DNA from: Campylobacter concisus
GTDB lineage: Bacteria > Campylobacterota > Campylobacteria > Campylobacterales > Campylobacteraceae
Assembly: GCF_002913745.1 (NCBI RefSeq)
Contig: NZ_PPCG01000013.1
Span: 1 to 47,303 of the forward strand
DNA: 47,303 nucleotides
Reading direction: 5' to 3'
The position numbers were made by a program, and so were the translations under genes. The notes under the pieces were generated by a model that was given only the letters and a program-made list of their open reading frames with translations, made no database searches and was not told the origin of the DNA. This document shows positions 24,595 to 33,660 of this stretch, one piece after another. Position 1 is the first letter of the stretch. The number at the start of each line of letters is the position of its first letter.

Positions 24595-25185
24595 TTAAAT
24601 AGCCAAAATTTCGCTTACGATAAGCTCTAGATCATCGGTGATTTTGTATAAATTTAGATCTTCTTCGTTTATCGTTTTTTGAGGGATCAGCGTCTTTCGT
24701 ATAAACTCATCAAGCCCTTGCCAAAACTCGCATCCATAAAGAAAAATTTTCACTTTTTTGCTGCCAACATGAGCAAGTACCAAAATTTCAAATAGCTCAT
24801 CAAGTGTACCAAAGCCACCAGGGAAGACGACAAATGCGATAGAGCTATCAGTTAGGGCAAATTTTCTTGGGCTTAAATTTGAAAAGAGATATTTTGCGGT
24901 GACGTATGGATTTGTTTGTTGTTCAAACGGCAGCCTCACGTTTAGTGCGACGCTAGGGGACTTTGCGCTGTCAAATGCACCCTTGTTTGCCGCTCTCATT
25001 ATGCCATCTCCTCCGCCAGTTAAGATGGCAAAACCTAGCTCATTTAGCTTATAAGCTAGCTCGTATGCCTTTTTGCAGTAGAAATTTTCTTCATCAAACC
25101 TAGCCGAGCCAAAGAAAGTTACATTTTTGTTTTTATACTTTAAAACGCTTGGGAATTTTAAGAGATCATTTACTAATTCATTCAT
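24595..25185 (-). CDS. LOG-family (TIGR00730) nucleotide phosphoribohydrolase
   Basis: The 196-residue protein has the two LOG signatures: LTGGGDGIMRAANKGA (PGGGxGxM-type substrate loop) and VVFPGGFGTLDELFEIL (PGGxGTxxE). Family members hydrolyse nucleoside monophosphates; in plants they release cytokinins and in bacteria they were long mislabelled lysine decarboxylases. The start shares a base with the fliY stop (TAATG), placing it in the flagellar operon. A motility role is not implied. Confidence 0.88.
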   Translation of the reverse strand: MNELVNDLLKFPSVLKYKNKNVTFFGSARFDEENFYCKKAYELAYKLNELGFAILTGGGDGIMRAANKGAFDSAKSPSVALNVRLPFEQQTNPYVTAKYLFSNLSPRKFALTDSSIAFVVFPGGFGTLDELFEILVLAHVGSKKVKIFLYGCEFWQGLDEFIRKTLIPQKTINEEDLNLYKITDDLELIVSEILAI

Positions 25186-26033
25186 TATTTTAACTGCTGA
25201 AGCCTCTCGCGTTTTGAGCCTATCTGTGTGATCTGGATGCCAAAGTTACCGTCTATTATGACAACTTCGCCAAGGGCTATCACCTTATCTCCTATCAAAA
25301 TTTCAAGCGGGTCGTTTGCTAGCTGATTTAGCTCGATGACTGAGCCTATATCCATAGTGAGTACATCTTTTAAGAGCATCCTTTTTGAGCCGATACGAAC
25401 GCGAATAGGTAGCCTAACATCCATAATAAGGCCGATATTTCTCATCTCTTCTGCGCTAAATTCATTTTTGGAGTTATGAGGTGTGCTAACAGGCGCTGCT
25501 GGTGCTTCAGCTTTAGTTGGTTCAAAAAATCTCATCAGCGCATGATCGCAAGCAAAGCCAATATGCTCGTTTAGATCCTCTATCTTTACGTTAAATAAAA
25601 AAAGCTTTTCATAAACACTAAAATCAAGAGGGGAATTCTCATCTAAGAAATTTACATTTATCACCTCAAAGTTGATTTTTGGCATACCTTTTTGCGCACC
25701 AAGAGAGGTGCTAAAAGCACTAAAAAGGTTTGAAAAGATCTCTTTAGCAGCGTCAAGCTCGTCATTTCCAAGATTTTCATTACGTGAGATTTCCTCTTCG
25801 CCCATCATCCATTCGCTAACAGCGCTTATGAGCACTGGCGTACATACGATCTCAACTTTAGCACTAATGTCACCGCTTAAAGCTACACTAGCCATGGCAA
25901 CTGGTGGCTTTATGCCATTTTGCGTAGGAGCATCAAATTCATTTCTCTCTCCAATCTCTGGCGCTCTACCAGTTAGCCCTTCAATGGTCGCTTTCAATTC
26001 ATTGGAGAATATATTAAAAAATTCATTCATCAT
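25185..26033 (-). CDS. fliY: Flagellar motor switch protein FliY
   Basis: A 282-residue protein. The N-terminal half is a CheC/FliY-like segment with the phosphatase-type pattern ELDAAKEIFSNLF. The C-terminal ~85 residues are a FliN domain (IMDVRLPIRVRIG, GSVIELNQLANDPLEILIG, FGIQITQIG). It forms the lower part of the C-ring and can dephosphorylate CheY-P. The start is taken as ATG 26033 (or 26030), which overlaps the fliM stop; a longer frame to 26075 lies inside fliM. Confidence 0.93.
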   Translation of the reverse strand: MMNEFFNIFSNELKATIEGLTGRAPEIGERNEFDAPTQNGIKPPVAMASVALSGDISAKVEIVCTPVLISAVSEWMMGEEEISRNENLGNDELDAAKEIFSNLFSAFSTSLGAQKGMPKINFEVINVNFLDENSPLDFSVYEKLFLFNVKIEDLNEHIGFACDHALMRFFEPTKAEAPAAPVSTPHNSKNEFSAEEMRNIGLIMDVRLPIRVRIGSKRMLLKDVLTMDIGSVIELNQLANDPLEILIGDKVIALGEVVIIDGNFGIQITQIGSKRERLQQLK

Positions 26034-27123
26034 ATTCTTCGGTCTCTTCTTCCATATTGTGTTCGTTAGCTTCATAAGCCATTAGTTTCGCTTTTCGCTC
26101 TTCTTCGTATTTTTCTAGAATATTTTTAATCTCATCTTTATCAGAGCGTATTAGCTGTTCGATTCTTATCGACTTCCTAAATCTATGAAGCCCAACTTCA
26201 GCTAAAAATACCTCTTTTTTATCGATACAAACGATCGCCTTATCATCAGCGCCCCTATCAAGTCTTAAGATATCGCCCTCTTTTAAATTTAAAAACTCAT
26301 TTACGCTAACGATTGATTTTCCTAATATCGCCTCATATAAAATTTCAGCCCTTCCGATAAGCGTTTTTAACTCTTTATTTCTACTCTTCTTAGCACTAGT
26401 TTCGCCAAGCATGATATCTCTGTTTGCAAGACGCGAAAGTATCGGCTCTAGGTAGATGACTGGATAGCATAAATTTATCATACCGCTTGAGTTACCAACG
26501 ATGATCTCCATGACGACCATGATAACGATCTCATTTTGAGAGACGATTTGAACGACATTTGGGCTACTCTCTTTTGCCTCGACGTTTGGATACATATCAG
26601 TTATCATCGCCCAACTCTCTTTTAGGCGCTGCATGATCATCCTAAGTACTGCATCAAGCAAATTTACCTCGATGTCAGTCAGTTCTCTATTTGTTTCAAA
26701 ATTTTCACCAGTTCCGCCAAGCAAACGATCTATCATAGGAAATGCTATGCTTGGATTTATCTCCAAAACACAGTTGCCATCAAGCGGCTTTATAGAAAAG
26801 ACGTTAAAGCTCGTTGGACTTGGCAAACTCATCAAAAACTCGCCATATGTCATCTGATCGACGCTGTGAAGTCTGATCTCAACAATACTTCTCATTACAC
26901 TTGAAATTTGACTAGCTAAATTTCTAGCAAGCTTATCATGGATGCCTTTTATCGCACGGAGCTGCTCTTTACTAACACGATTTGGACGTTTAAAATCATA
27001 AACGATAATCTGTCTTTGCTCACTTTGTGGGCTCTCTTCTATCTCGATATTGCTCGTATCGCCGTCTTCATCGACGACTTCAAGTAGCGCATCTATCTCT
27101 TCTTGACTTAAAATATCAGCCAT
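26023..27123 (-). CDS. fliM: Flagellar motor switch protein FliM
   Basis: The 366-residue protein begins with the CheY-P-binding peptide (MADILSQEEIDALLEVV). A CheC-like middle domain (SLPSPTSFNVFS, DRLLGGTGENFE, PNVVQIVSQNEIVI) and a FliN-like C-terminal domain (LNLKEGDILRLDR) follow. The tail is acidic (EEETEEYDE). It binds CheY-P and reverses rotation. Its start overlaps the fliA stop by one base and its end overlaps fliY. Confidence 0.97.
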   Translation of the reverse strand: MADILSQEEIDALLEVVDEDGDTSNIEIEESPQSEQRQIIVYDFKRPNRVSKEQLRAIKGIHDKLARNLASQISSVMRSIVEIRLHSVDQMTYGEFLMSLPSPTSFNVFSIKPLDGNCVLEINPSIAFPMIDRLLGGTGENFETNRELTDIEVNLLDAVLRMIMQRLKESWAMITDMYPNVEAKESSPNVVQIVSQNEIVIMVVMEIIVGNSSGMINLCYPVIYLEPILSRLANRDIMLGETSAKKSRNKELKTLIGRAEILYEAILGKSIVSVNEFLNLKEGDILRLDRGADDKAIVCIDKKEVFLAEVGLHRFRKSIRIEQLIRSDKDEIKNILEKYEEERKAKLMAYEANEHNMEEETEEYDE

Positions 27124-27827
27124 TAAACCCCCAAGCTGCGTCTGATGCGATCAAGCAAACGTTTATGAATTTGTGAAATTCTACTCTCGCTGATGTTCAT
27201 TATCTCGCTGATCTCTTTTAAATTTAGCTCTTCGTAGTAGTAGAGCTGAACTATCATTTGATCGCGCTCATCAAAGTCTTTTAACGCACTTTCGATCTTT
27301 AAGATAAGATCCTCTTTTTCTACGCTTTTTTCAACATCGCTTTGTCCGATTAGCTCCATTTGTTCATCGATCGGCAAAATGGTGATGATACCACTAACTC
27401 CCCTTGCCTCTCTTATCTTTTCGATATCTTCATTTAGTTTTTCAGCCAGATACTCGTCGCTTGGCTCTTCTTCGTGTGTGTTAAAGTAGTTATCTATCTC
27501 GGTATTTATGCTCTTTACTAGCTTTCTGTCGCTTCTACTAACGACGTCAAGCGCTCTTAGGTAGTCAAGCATCGAGCCATAAATTCTCTTTTTACCATAC
27601 CCCCAAAATGAGTCGTTTTGCTCTTTGTCATACTTCCTGCTAAGCTTTATCATCTCCTCAACACCAACGCTTATAAGGTCGTTTACGTCAATGCTTGAAG
27701 GCAAGCGCTCCTTTAGTCTAAACGCCATTGCACGCAAAGCTGGCATGTATTTTAAGACGATCTCGTCTTGCTCTTTTTTGATGGTGCTTTTATAAGCATT
27801 AAGCTGCTTTTGCTTTAGTTCGTACAT
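27123..27827 (-). CDS. fliA: RNA polymerase sigma-28 factor FliA
   Basis: A 234-residue sigma factor of FliA length. Region 2 reads MPALRAMAFRLKERLPSSIDVNDLISVGVEEM...YGKKRIYGSMLDYLRALD, region 3 includes SRSDRKLV, and region 4 ends in a helix-turn-helix (LNLKEISEIMNISESRISQIHKRLLDRIR). It directs late flagellar genes and is held by FlgM until the hook is complete. ATG 27827 overlaps the preceding small gene by 29 bases, a large overlap for this operon. The end is coupled to fliM. Confidence 0.97.
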   Translation of the reverse strand: MYELKQKQLNAYKSTIKKEQDEIVLKYMPALRAMAFRLKERLPSSIDVNDLISVGVEEMIKLSRKYDKEQNDSFWGYGKKRIYGSMLDYLRALDVVSRSDRKLVKSINTEIDNYFNTHEEEPSDEYLAEKLNEDIEKIREARGVSGIITILPIDEQMELIGQSDVEKSVEKEDLILKIESALKDFDERDQMIVQLYYYEELNLKEISEIMNISESRISQIHKRLLDRIRRSLGV

Positions 27828-28143
27828 TTTGCTTACCAGAGTCTAAATTTTCGGTGGTTACTTTTAGCATGATATTTTCCATCCGTTTTTCCCTAACGTT
27901 TAGCTCAGAGATGAGATAGTCCGCGATCTCCTCATGTCTTTGATTGTCAAAAAATTTCTTCAAAGTCCTTTTTACATCGACGTAGTTCATTATCACGATG
28001 TGAATTATAAGGTAAAAAAATAAAGTAATAACTAGCGTATAAACAAGCATTTCGATAGGCTCACTCACCTTTAGCAAGGTAAAAACTATGCCTATGAAAA
28101 ATCCACAAACCGTAAAAAATGCTATAAAATTTTCTGCACGCAA
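27799..28143 (-). CDS. Conserved small membrane protein of the flagellar operon
   Basis: A 114-residue protein with two N-terminal membrane spans (about 6-25 and 32-53) and a basic, charged C-terminal tail (KRTLKKFFDNQRHEEI...NVREKRMENI). It occupies the position of a conserved uncharacterised gene between flhG and fliA in campylobacters. TTG 28143 is the likely start, with GGAG 8 bases upstream; flhG ends 13 bases before it. No function can be assigned. Confidence 0.75.
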   Translation of the reverse strand: MRAENFIAFFTVCGFFIGIVFTLLKVSEPIEMLVYTLVITLFFYLIIHIVIMNYVDVKRTLKKFFDNQRHEEIADYLISELNVREKRMENIMLKVTTENLDSGKQNVRTKAKAA

Positions 28144-28156
28144 AGCTCAATCTCCA

Positions 28157-29023
28157 TTAAAATTGTTCTATCAAACGCTTAAAGAAGCCCCCAAAGCTCC
28201 TGCTTTGCTCATCTTTAAGCACTTTTCGTTCCAACCTATAAAGCAAATTCGAAGCTATCTGCTTGATCTGCACGCTAGCAGAGCCGTAAGCTTCGTCATC
28301 TGTAAAGAGTGTCCTTTGCTTTATGCTCCTTGCCACGCTCTTATCAGAAGCCACGTAGCCAATTAGCTCTAAATTTAAGCTTGGTCCGATATTTGCATTT
28401 GCCACTCGTTTTACATTTTCATAAATTCTAGTGGCCTCAGCCTCGTTTTTTACCATATTTAAAAGCAAAAGCTCGTTATTTTTAAACCTTGATACGATCT
28501 TTACGACCGCGTATGCATCGGTTATCGCCGCAGGGTCAGGCACAGTCACCACGACGACCTCATCAGCTGCCTCTAAAAAGAGCTGTGTGCTGCCACCTAT
28601 GCCAGCACCAGTGTCGATGATCAAAAAATCAAGCTGATCAAGCTCGCTAGCCTCATCTAAAAATCTCTCAAATAAAAATTGATTGTTAAATTTCAAAATT
28701 TCATCGCCGCTCTCGCCAGGGATGAGGATGAGATTTTTATTTCTAGGTATCAAGATATCTTTTAAACTGCACTCGCCCTTTAGCACGTGAAGCAGGTTTT
28801 TGCCCATTTTGACGTTTAAAATAACATCAAGGTTTGCAAGGCCGATATCAGCGTCAAAAAGCCCTACTTTATAGCCATTTTGCGACAAGACATTTGCTAA
28901 ATTTGCACTTATCGTGCTCTTGCCAACGCCGCCTTTGCCGCTTGTGATCGCTATAAAATGAGTATTTTTAGCCTTATTTTGAGACTGGACTAAATTTTGT
29001 AGTTTTTGTGCTTGATTATTCAT
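28157..29023 (-). CDS. flhG: Flagellar number regulator FlhG (MinD/ParA type)
   Basis: The 288-residue ATPase has the deviant Walker A SGKGGVGKST, switch I DADIGLANLD, and Walker B FLIIDTGAGIG, with a C-terminal amphipathic helix (GGFFKRLIEQF). FlhG/YlxH works with FlhF to set flagellar number and in Campylobacter also influences cell division. ATG 29023 is preferred: AAAAGG lies 6 bases before it and it overlaps the flhF end by 8 bases, whereas the in-frame start at 29053 lies well inside flhF. Confidence 0.94.
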   Translation of the reverse strand: MNNQAQKLQNLVQSQNKAKNTHFIAITSGKGGVGKSTISANLANVLSQNGYKVGLFDADIGLANLDVILNVKMGKNLLHVLKGECSLKDILIPRNKNLILIPGESGDEILKFNNQFLFERFLDEASELDQLDFLIIDTGAGIGGSTQLFLEAADEVVVVTVPDPAAITDAYAVVKIVSRFKNNELLLLNMVKNEAEATRIYENVKRVANANIGPSLNLELIGYVASDKSVARSIKQRTLFTDDEAYGSASVQIKQIASNLLYRLERKVLKDEQSRSFGGFFKRLIEQF

Positions 29024-30374
29024 CGCTAGCCTTTTGCTTTGTAAAGCCGTCAAACACGCACTCTACTAAAAATTCGCTCCTTGCCTCCACAAGGTCATCA
29101 GGCACCTCTTGACCCACGCTAAAGTAGCTAACTGGCGTATTTGTCTCATATATCAGCGAAAAGACGTTGCCAAAAATTTTGGTCTCGTCAAATTTAGTGA
29201 TTATTAAAGTGTCGATCTCCAAAAATGAAAATCCATTATAAATTTCTATTAGATCCTCGACCTTTGAGCCAGCTGAGAGGACTAAATTTACATCGATCTT
29301 TGCGCCGCTATGCTTTAAAAATTTATCAAGTCTTTCAAGCTTTTCTTTGTCATGCTGCGAATTTCCAGTGGTGTCGATTAGTATCACGTCGCAGTAGCTA
29401 AGCTGCTTTATGGCGTTTTGAAAGTCCTCGACCTCTATGACATCAAGGATCGGTAGCTTCATCATCTTAGCGTATTGAAATAGCTGCTCAACCGCTCCGA
29501 TACGGTACGTATCAAGCGTGATGATGCCCGTTTTATAGCGCTTTTCGTTGCCGTATGCAAAACGAGCCGCGAGCTTCGCAAGAGTCGTCGTCTTGCCAAC
29601 TCCGGTTGGACCAACTAGCATCATTATGCGCTGTTTTTTATCACTTATCTCTTTTCTGCAAGGCAGCATATTTCGCAAAAGCGAGTAAAAGTACCTTTTT
29701 ACCGCGGTTGGGTTGCTTTTCATAGAGACTGGCAAATTTTCAAGCGTCGTTTGCATGATCGCCTCTAGATGCTCCTCTTTCATACCACTTTGTTTTGCGA
29801 GCTTGTAGATACTAGCAAACTCTGGCGGGATCGAGAGATTGTTGCGATTTGGGGCTTTTTCGTCCCAGATCATGTCAGTTATCAGCCCTATTTTCTCGCT
29901 TAGCACGCTTACTTGTTTTGCCACATCGTCTATTTTTTTATTCATGCCATTTGTGTTTGGCTCTTTTATCTCGTTCATATCGACATTTGCGATCGCGCTT
30001 ATCTCTTTTGCAACGTCTGAGATATTTAAAAGCACGCTCTCATTTGGATCGTAAGGCTCAGGCGACGTCGTCTTCGCCTCAAATTTAGCAGGCTCCTCTT
30101 TTATCTCAAATTTTGGTTTTGGTGGCTCGTAGTTTTTGCTAAATTTAGAGTAGGCATTTTCATAGTTTATTGCTTTTACATTTGGTTTTGGCGGTTGCTT
30201 TACCTCGTCCTCTTCGACGCTTACTAAAATTTCATAAAGCGGCTTTTTGTTTATCGTCTTGGCTTGGATTTGCTTTGTAGTGACGAGTATGGCCTTCTCG
30301 CCGCACGCTTCTTGAGCCTTTTTCAAAGCCTCGATGGTGCTCTCGCCTGTAAAAGTATGAAATTTTGTAGCCAT
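29016..30374 (-). CDS. flhF: Flagellar SRP-like GTPase FlhF
   Basis: A 452-residue protein of the SRP GTPase class. A variable basic/proline-rich N-terminal region is followed by the helical N domain and the G domain: G1 LVGPTGVGKTTTLAKLAARF, DTYRIGAVEQL, G3 DVILIDTTGNSQ, and G4 ITKFDETKIFG. It places the polar flagellum and, in Campylobacter, is needed for sigma-54 flagellar gene expression. ATG 30374 follows an AAAGGAT site, 9 bases after folK. Confidence 0.96.
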   Translation of the reverse strand: MATKFHTFTGESTIEALKKAQEACGEKAILVTTKQIQAKTINKKPLYEILVSVEEDEVKQPPKPNVKAINYENAYSKFSKNYEPPKPKFEIKEEPAKFEAKTTSPEPYDPNESVLLNISDVAKEISAIANVDMNEIKEPNTNGMNKKIDDVAKQVSVLSEKIGLITDMIWDEKAPNRNNLSIPPEFASIYKLAKQSGMKEEHLEAIMQTTLENLPVSMKSNPTAVKRYFYSLLRNMLPCRKEISDKKQRIMMLVGPTGVGKTTTLAKLAARFAYGNEKRYKTGIITLDTYRIGAVEQLFQYAKMMKLPILDVIEVEDFQNAIKQLSYCDVILIDTTGNSQHDKEKLERLDKFLKHSGAKIDVNLVLSAGSKVEDLIEIYNGFSFLEIDTLIITKFDETKIFGNVFSLIYETNTPVSYFSVGQEVPDDLVEARSEFLVECVFDGFTKQKASDE

Positions 30375-30383
30375 TTATATCCT

Positions 30384-30860
30384 TTAACCTCTCATAAGCC
30401 CTAGTGGCACGATCACGCTAAGCCTCTTGCTAGCCCCTGGGTGCGGCACGATAAGGCGCGGCGTCTTATAGACTTTTTTACTAAAATACAAAATATCCAG
30501 ATCAAGCGTGCGTGGCGCATTTTTAAACGTCCTCACGCGCTTAAATTTACTCTCATAGTGTCCTAAAATTTTTAGCAAATTTCTAGGGCTTACAGATGTT
30601 TGTAAATTTATAACAGCGTTACTAAAATCATCCTGCGCTTCGTAGCCAAACGCCGCATTTATAAGGATCGGCGAAACTTCAACCACGTGAAAACGCCTAT
30701 CTTCACTAATCGCTCTTATAAATTTATCAAACCTCTTTGCGCTATCGCCGATGTTGCCACCCATGCCAACTAGCGCCTCATACTTAAACTCATCTCTTTT
30801 ATGAAAAAAACTAGGGCAAAAACGGCTTTTTACGATCTTTCTTGCTCCAGCTAGCCTCAT
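30384..30860 (-). CDS. folK: HPPK (folate biosynthesis kinase)
   Basis: The 158-residue 6-hydroxymethyl-7,8-dihydropterin pyrophosphokinase shows the HPPK pattern: LVGMGGNIGDSAKRF, then FSNAVINLQTSVSPRNLLK and the signature RTFKNAPRTLDLDILYF, ending LIVPHPGASKRLSVIVPL. It transfers pyrophosphate from ATP to the pterin in folate synthesis. ATG 30860 overlaps the peptidase stop in an ATGA junction, which is why it is chosen over 30872. The N-terminal 30 residues are a basic extension before the fold begins. Confidence 0.93.
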   Translation of the reverse strand: MRLAGARKIVKSRFCPSFFHKRDEFKYEALVGMGGNIGDSAKRFDKFIRAISEDRRFHVVEVSPILINAAFGYEAQDDFSNAVINLQTSVSPRNLLKILGHYESKFKRVRTFKNAPRTLDLDILYFSKKVYKTPRLIVPHPGASKRLSVIVPLGLMRG

Positions 30861-31882
30861 AAGATCTCGCACTCACCTTCTCTTGCGACCACCACGTCTT
30901 CGATGCGCACGCCAAATTCATTTTCTAGATAAATTCCAGGCTCCACACTAAAGACCATGCCCTCTTTTATGAGCGTTTCGCTCCTTGCTGAGATGACTGG
31001 AAGCTCGTGTATATCCACACCCACGCCGTGTCCTGTCGAGTGAAAAAAGGCATTTTCATATCCAGCCTTTGCTATCACACTTCTTGCTGCAAGATCTATC
31101 TCGCACGCCCTAACGCCAGCTCTAGCGACCTTTATTGCAGCAGCCTGAGCCTCTTTTACGATCTCGTAAATTTCTTGCATCTTGGTGTTTTTAAATTTTT
31201 GCTCCTTTGAGAAGTTAAAATTTTCATCAAAGCAAGCAGTTCTGGTGCGATCAGAGCAGTAACGCTTAAATTTAACCCCAGCGTCAAGTAGCAGCAAATC
31301 GCCCTTTTTTAAAATTTTATCCCCAGGCAGCGCATGCGCCTTTGCGGCATTTTCATTTATCGCCACGATCGGATCAAAGCTAAGACCTAGCTCGTTTTTT
31401 TGCCTAAAGATGAGCGAGGCGTTGAAATGAAGCTCTTTTTCGCTCATTCCCTCGCCATTTTCACGCACAAATTTAGCAAATTCATCAAAGCATTTTGCTC
31501 CAAATTCGCTAGCTTTTTTTAAAATTTTTATCTCATCTTCACTTTTGCAAATTCTCTTTAGTCTAGAGAAATTTGCCTTTGGCTTGAAATTTATCTTAAA
31601 TCCCTTGCTAAGCGCGTTAAATTCGCTTAAGCTTAGCTCATCAGGGTTAAAAACGAGGCTGCTTGGCTTCGTCTTTCTTAAAAATGCCCTAACCTCGTTT
31701 ATTAAATTTCTCTGCGCTAAAAGAACGACCACGCCTGCATTTACGCAGCTTTTTGCCTCAAAATAATACCTCGCGTCCGTGAAAAAGTATTTCACGCCAT
31801 CAACGCATAGCAAAAACTCATTGTCGCAGCTGTAGCCGCACTCGTAAAATACGGCGTTTTCGTCCTTTAAGATGAAATTCAT
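30857..31882 (-). CDS. M24 aminopeptidase (Xaa-Pro type)
   Basis: The 341-residue protein has a creatinase-like N-domain and an M24 pita-bread catalytic domain. Metal ligands are visible in order: two Asp in [18 protein letters not shown], His in [12 protein letters not shown], Glu in FSVEPGIY and Glu in GVRIEDVVV. It should release N-terminal residues next to proline, using Mn or Co. It overlaps aroQ by 4 bases and folK by 4 bases. As I recall, C. jejuni has aroQ directly beside folK, so its presence here would be a lineage difference. Confidence 0.9.
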   Translation of the reverse strand: MNFILKDENAVFYECGYSCDNEFLLCVDGVKYFFTDARYYFEAKSCVNAGVVVLLAQRNLINEVRAFLRKTKPSSLVFNPDELSLSEFNALSKGFKINFKPKANFSRLKRICKSEDEIKILKKASEFGAKCFDEFAKFVRENGEGMSEKELHFNASLIFRQKNELGLSFDPIVAINENAAKAHALPGDKILKKGDLLLLDAGVKFKRYCSDRTRTACFDENFNFSKEQKFKNTKMQEIYEIVKEAQAAAIKVARAGVRACEIDLAARSVIAKAGYENAFFHSTGHGVGVDIHELPVISARSETLIKEGMVFSVEPGIYLENEFGVRIEDVVVAREGECEIL

Positions 31883-32358
31883 TGTGCTTTTTGATTTGCT
31901 CTTACTGCTTTGATTTGCTCAAAAATTTGAAGCATGCCTATCATCGCTAAATGATAGCCAACTGGTCCAAAGCCCACGATCTGGCCTGCTGCAACTGGTG
32001 CGATGAGGCTTTTATGGCGGAACTCTTCTCTTCTATAAACATTGCTGATATGCACCTCGATAACTGGCAGCGCAACCGCACTTAGCGCGTCACGGATAGC
32101 GATAGAGGTGTGAGTGTAAGCAGCTGGGTTTATGATGATGCCATCAGCATCGCCCAAGCACTCTTGGATCTTATCGACTAGCTCGCCCTCAAGGTTGCTT
32201 TGAAAAAACTCGATCTCAACGTCATTTTGATCGGCAACGATCTTCATTTGAGAGTGGATATCCTCCATCTTCATAACGCCGTAAATTCCTGGCTCTCTAG
32301 CGCCAAGCATGTTGATATTTGGGCCTTGGATAACCATTATTTTTAGCTTCTTATCCAT
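31879..32358 (-). CDS. aroQ: Type II 3-dehydroquinate dehydratase
   Basis: The 159-residue enzyme begins with [19 protein letters not shown], containing the catalytic tyrosine. It continues with [21 protein letters not shown] and [17 protein letters not shown], whose histidine and arginines complete the active site. It removes water from 3-dehydroquinate in the shikimate pathway. It is the first gene of the long minus-strand block; TATAAT at 32387-32392 stands 29 bases upstream. Confidence 0.96.
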   Translation of the reverse strand: MDKKLKIMVIQGPNINMLGAREPGIYGVMKMEDIHSQMKIVADQNDVEIEFFQSNLEGELVDKIQECLGDADGIIINPAAYTHTSIAIRDALSAVALPVIEVHISNVYRREEFRHKSLIAPVAAGQIVGFGPVGYHLAMIGMLQIFEQIKAVRANQKAQ

Positions 32359-32386
32359 GTCACTCCTTTTTGATTAAATAGCCCAA

Positions 32387-32392
32387 ATTATA
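32387..32392 (-). promoter_or_regulatory. -10 element of the aroQ-flagellar block
   Basis: TATAAT on the minus strand, 29 bases before aroQ in an 84-base divergent gap. It is the only obvious promoter upstream of a run of co-directional, mostly overlapping genes reaching mnmA, though internal promoters are likely. Confidence 0.55.
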
Positions 32393-32415
32393 CATTTTCG
32401 TTCCTAAATTTTCGC

Positions 32416-32421
32416 TACAAT
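32416..32421 (+). promoter_or_regulatory. -10 element of the amidohydrolase-sppA operon
   Basis: TACAAT on the plus strand, 22 bases before the start codon at 32443, with AAGG between. It lies 24 bases from the divergent aroQ -10. Confidence 0.5.
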
Positions 32422-32442
32422 AACAAAAATTTAAGGCTAGAA

Positions 32443-33660
32443 ATGGAAATTTTAAAAGCAAAAAAGATCATCACTGGCGGAGAAAATCCAAAAATTTTAA
32501 GAAATTCTTGTCTAGTCATCGATGATGATAAAATTTTAGAAATTACAAGCGAAAAAGAGGCGCAAAAGAAATTTAAAGATGCGAAAATTTGTGACTTTAG
32601 CGAGAGTGTGATCGCTCCAGCGTTCGTAAATACGCACGTTCATTTGGAGTTTAGCTCAAACGTTAGCACACTAAAATATGGTGATTTTATAAAATGGCTT
32701 GGCTCTATCATCGATAAAGGCGGCGAGCTAGCTAAAATGGACGCTAAAAAAGCGATGAGTGAAGCTATAAATTTGCTACTAAAAAGTGGAGTTTGTGCCA
32801 TTGGAGAGATATCTAGCTTTGGTAGTGATCTTGAAATTTTAGCCGCTAGCCCACTAAAAGTCGTGCTTTTTAGTGAAATTTTAGGCTCAAATGAGCAGAT
32901 GATCCACCAAAATTTACAAAATTTCTTAGCTAAATTTGAAAAAACAAAGGGCTATAAAAGCCAAAATTTCACCCCAGCCATCTCACTGCACTCGCCCTAC
33001 TCTGCGCATCCAAAGCTCGCCAAAGCCGCCCTTGAGATAGCTAAAAAGGATGGTCTTCTAGTTAGCACGCACTTTTTAGAAAGCAAGGCTGAAAAGCAGT
33101 GGCTAGAGCACGGCAGCGGTGGCTTTAAAAAGCATCTTTTAAGATTTAGCCAAGACCCAAAGCCGATGTATGACGCGGATGGCTACTTTGCGATGTTTCG
33201 TGAGATAAATACGCTATTTACGCACTGCGTTTATGTGAGTGATTTTGCTAAATTTAAGCCTCATCACAGCGTGACACACTGCGCCGTTTCAAACAGGCTA
33301 CTTGGCAAAAAGGCGCTAAATTTAAAAGAAATTTTCAAAAATAACGTCAGTCTAAACATCGGCACAGACGGCCTTAGCTCAAATATCAGCCTAAATTTCT
33401 GGCATGAACTAAGAGCCGCCCTTTTTACCCACGCTAGCCTTGATCTAAACGAGCTTGCCACTAGGCTTTTTGTCGCTGCAACGCATGGGGGCGCAAAGGC
33501 GCTTAGGACAAATAACGGCGAGATAAAGGCTGGACGCGCGGCTGATATCGCAATCTATAACGACCTAGAGTGCGATGATAGCGAGCTAATACTTCAGCTC
33601 ATACTTCATACAAACGAGGCTAAAAAACTATATATCGGAGGCAAAATTTGCAAATTTTAA
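32443..33660 (+). CDS. Amidohydrolase, aminofutalosine deaminase family
   Basis: A 405-residue metal-dependent hydrolase of the ATZ/TRZ-SsnA type. It has the HxH site VNTHVHLEF, a histidine in VSTHFLESKAE (with E), THCAVSNRLL, and the catalytic Asp in NIGTDGLSSN. Related proteins deaminate aminofutalosine in the futalosine route to menaquinone. Many epsilonproteobacteria bypass that step with MTAN, so the true substrate here is uncertain. It shares 13 bases with sppA downstream, a pairing also known in C. jejuni. Confidence 0.85.
   Translation: MEILKAKKIITGGENPKILRNSCLVIDDDKILEITSEKEAQKKFKDAKICDFSESVIAPAFVNTHVHLEFSSNVSTLKYGDFIKWLGSIIDKGGELAKMDAKKAMSEAINLLLKSGVCAIGEISSFGSDLEILAASPLKVVLFSEILGSNEQMIHQNLQNFLAKFEKTKGYKSQNFTPAISLHSPYSAHPKLAKAALEIAKKDGLLVSTHFLESKAEKQWLEHGSGGFKKHLLRFSQDPKPMYDADGYFAMFREINTLFTHCVYVSDFAKFKPHHSVTHCAVSNRLLGKKALNLKEIFKNNVSLNIGTDGLSSNISLNFWHELRAALFTHASLDLNELATRLFVAATHGGAKALRTNNGEIKAGRAADIAIYNDLECDDSELILQLILHTNEAKKLYIGGKICKF

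Noticed and set aside
23526-32358. Search for sigma-54 (GG-N10-GC) and sigma-28 promoters before the flagellar genes
   Set aside because: No convincing match at a suitable distance was found. The genes are tightly packed and probably read from upstream.
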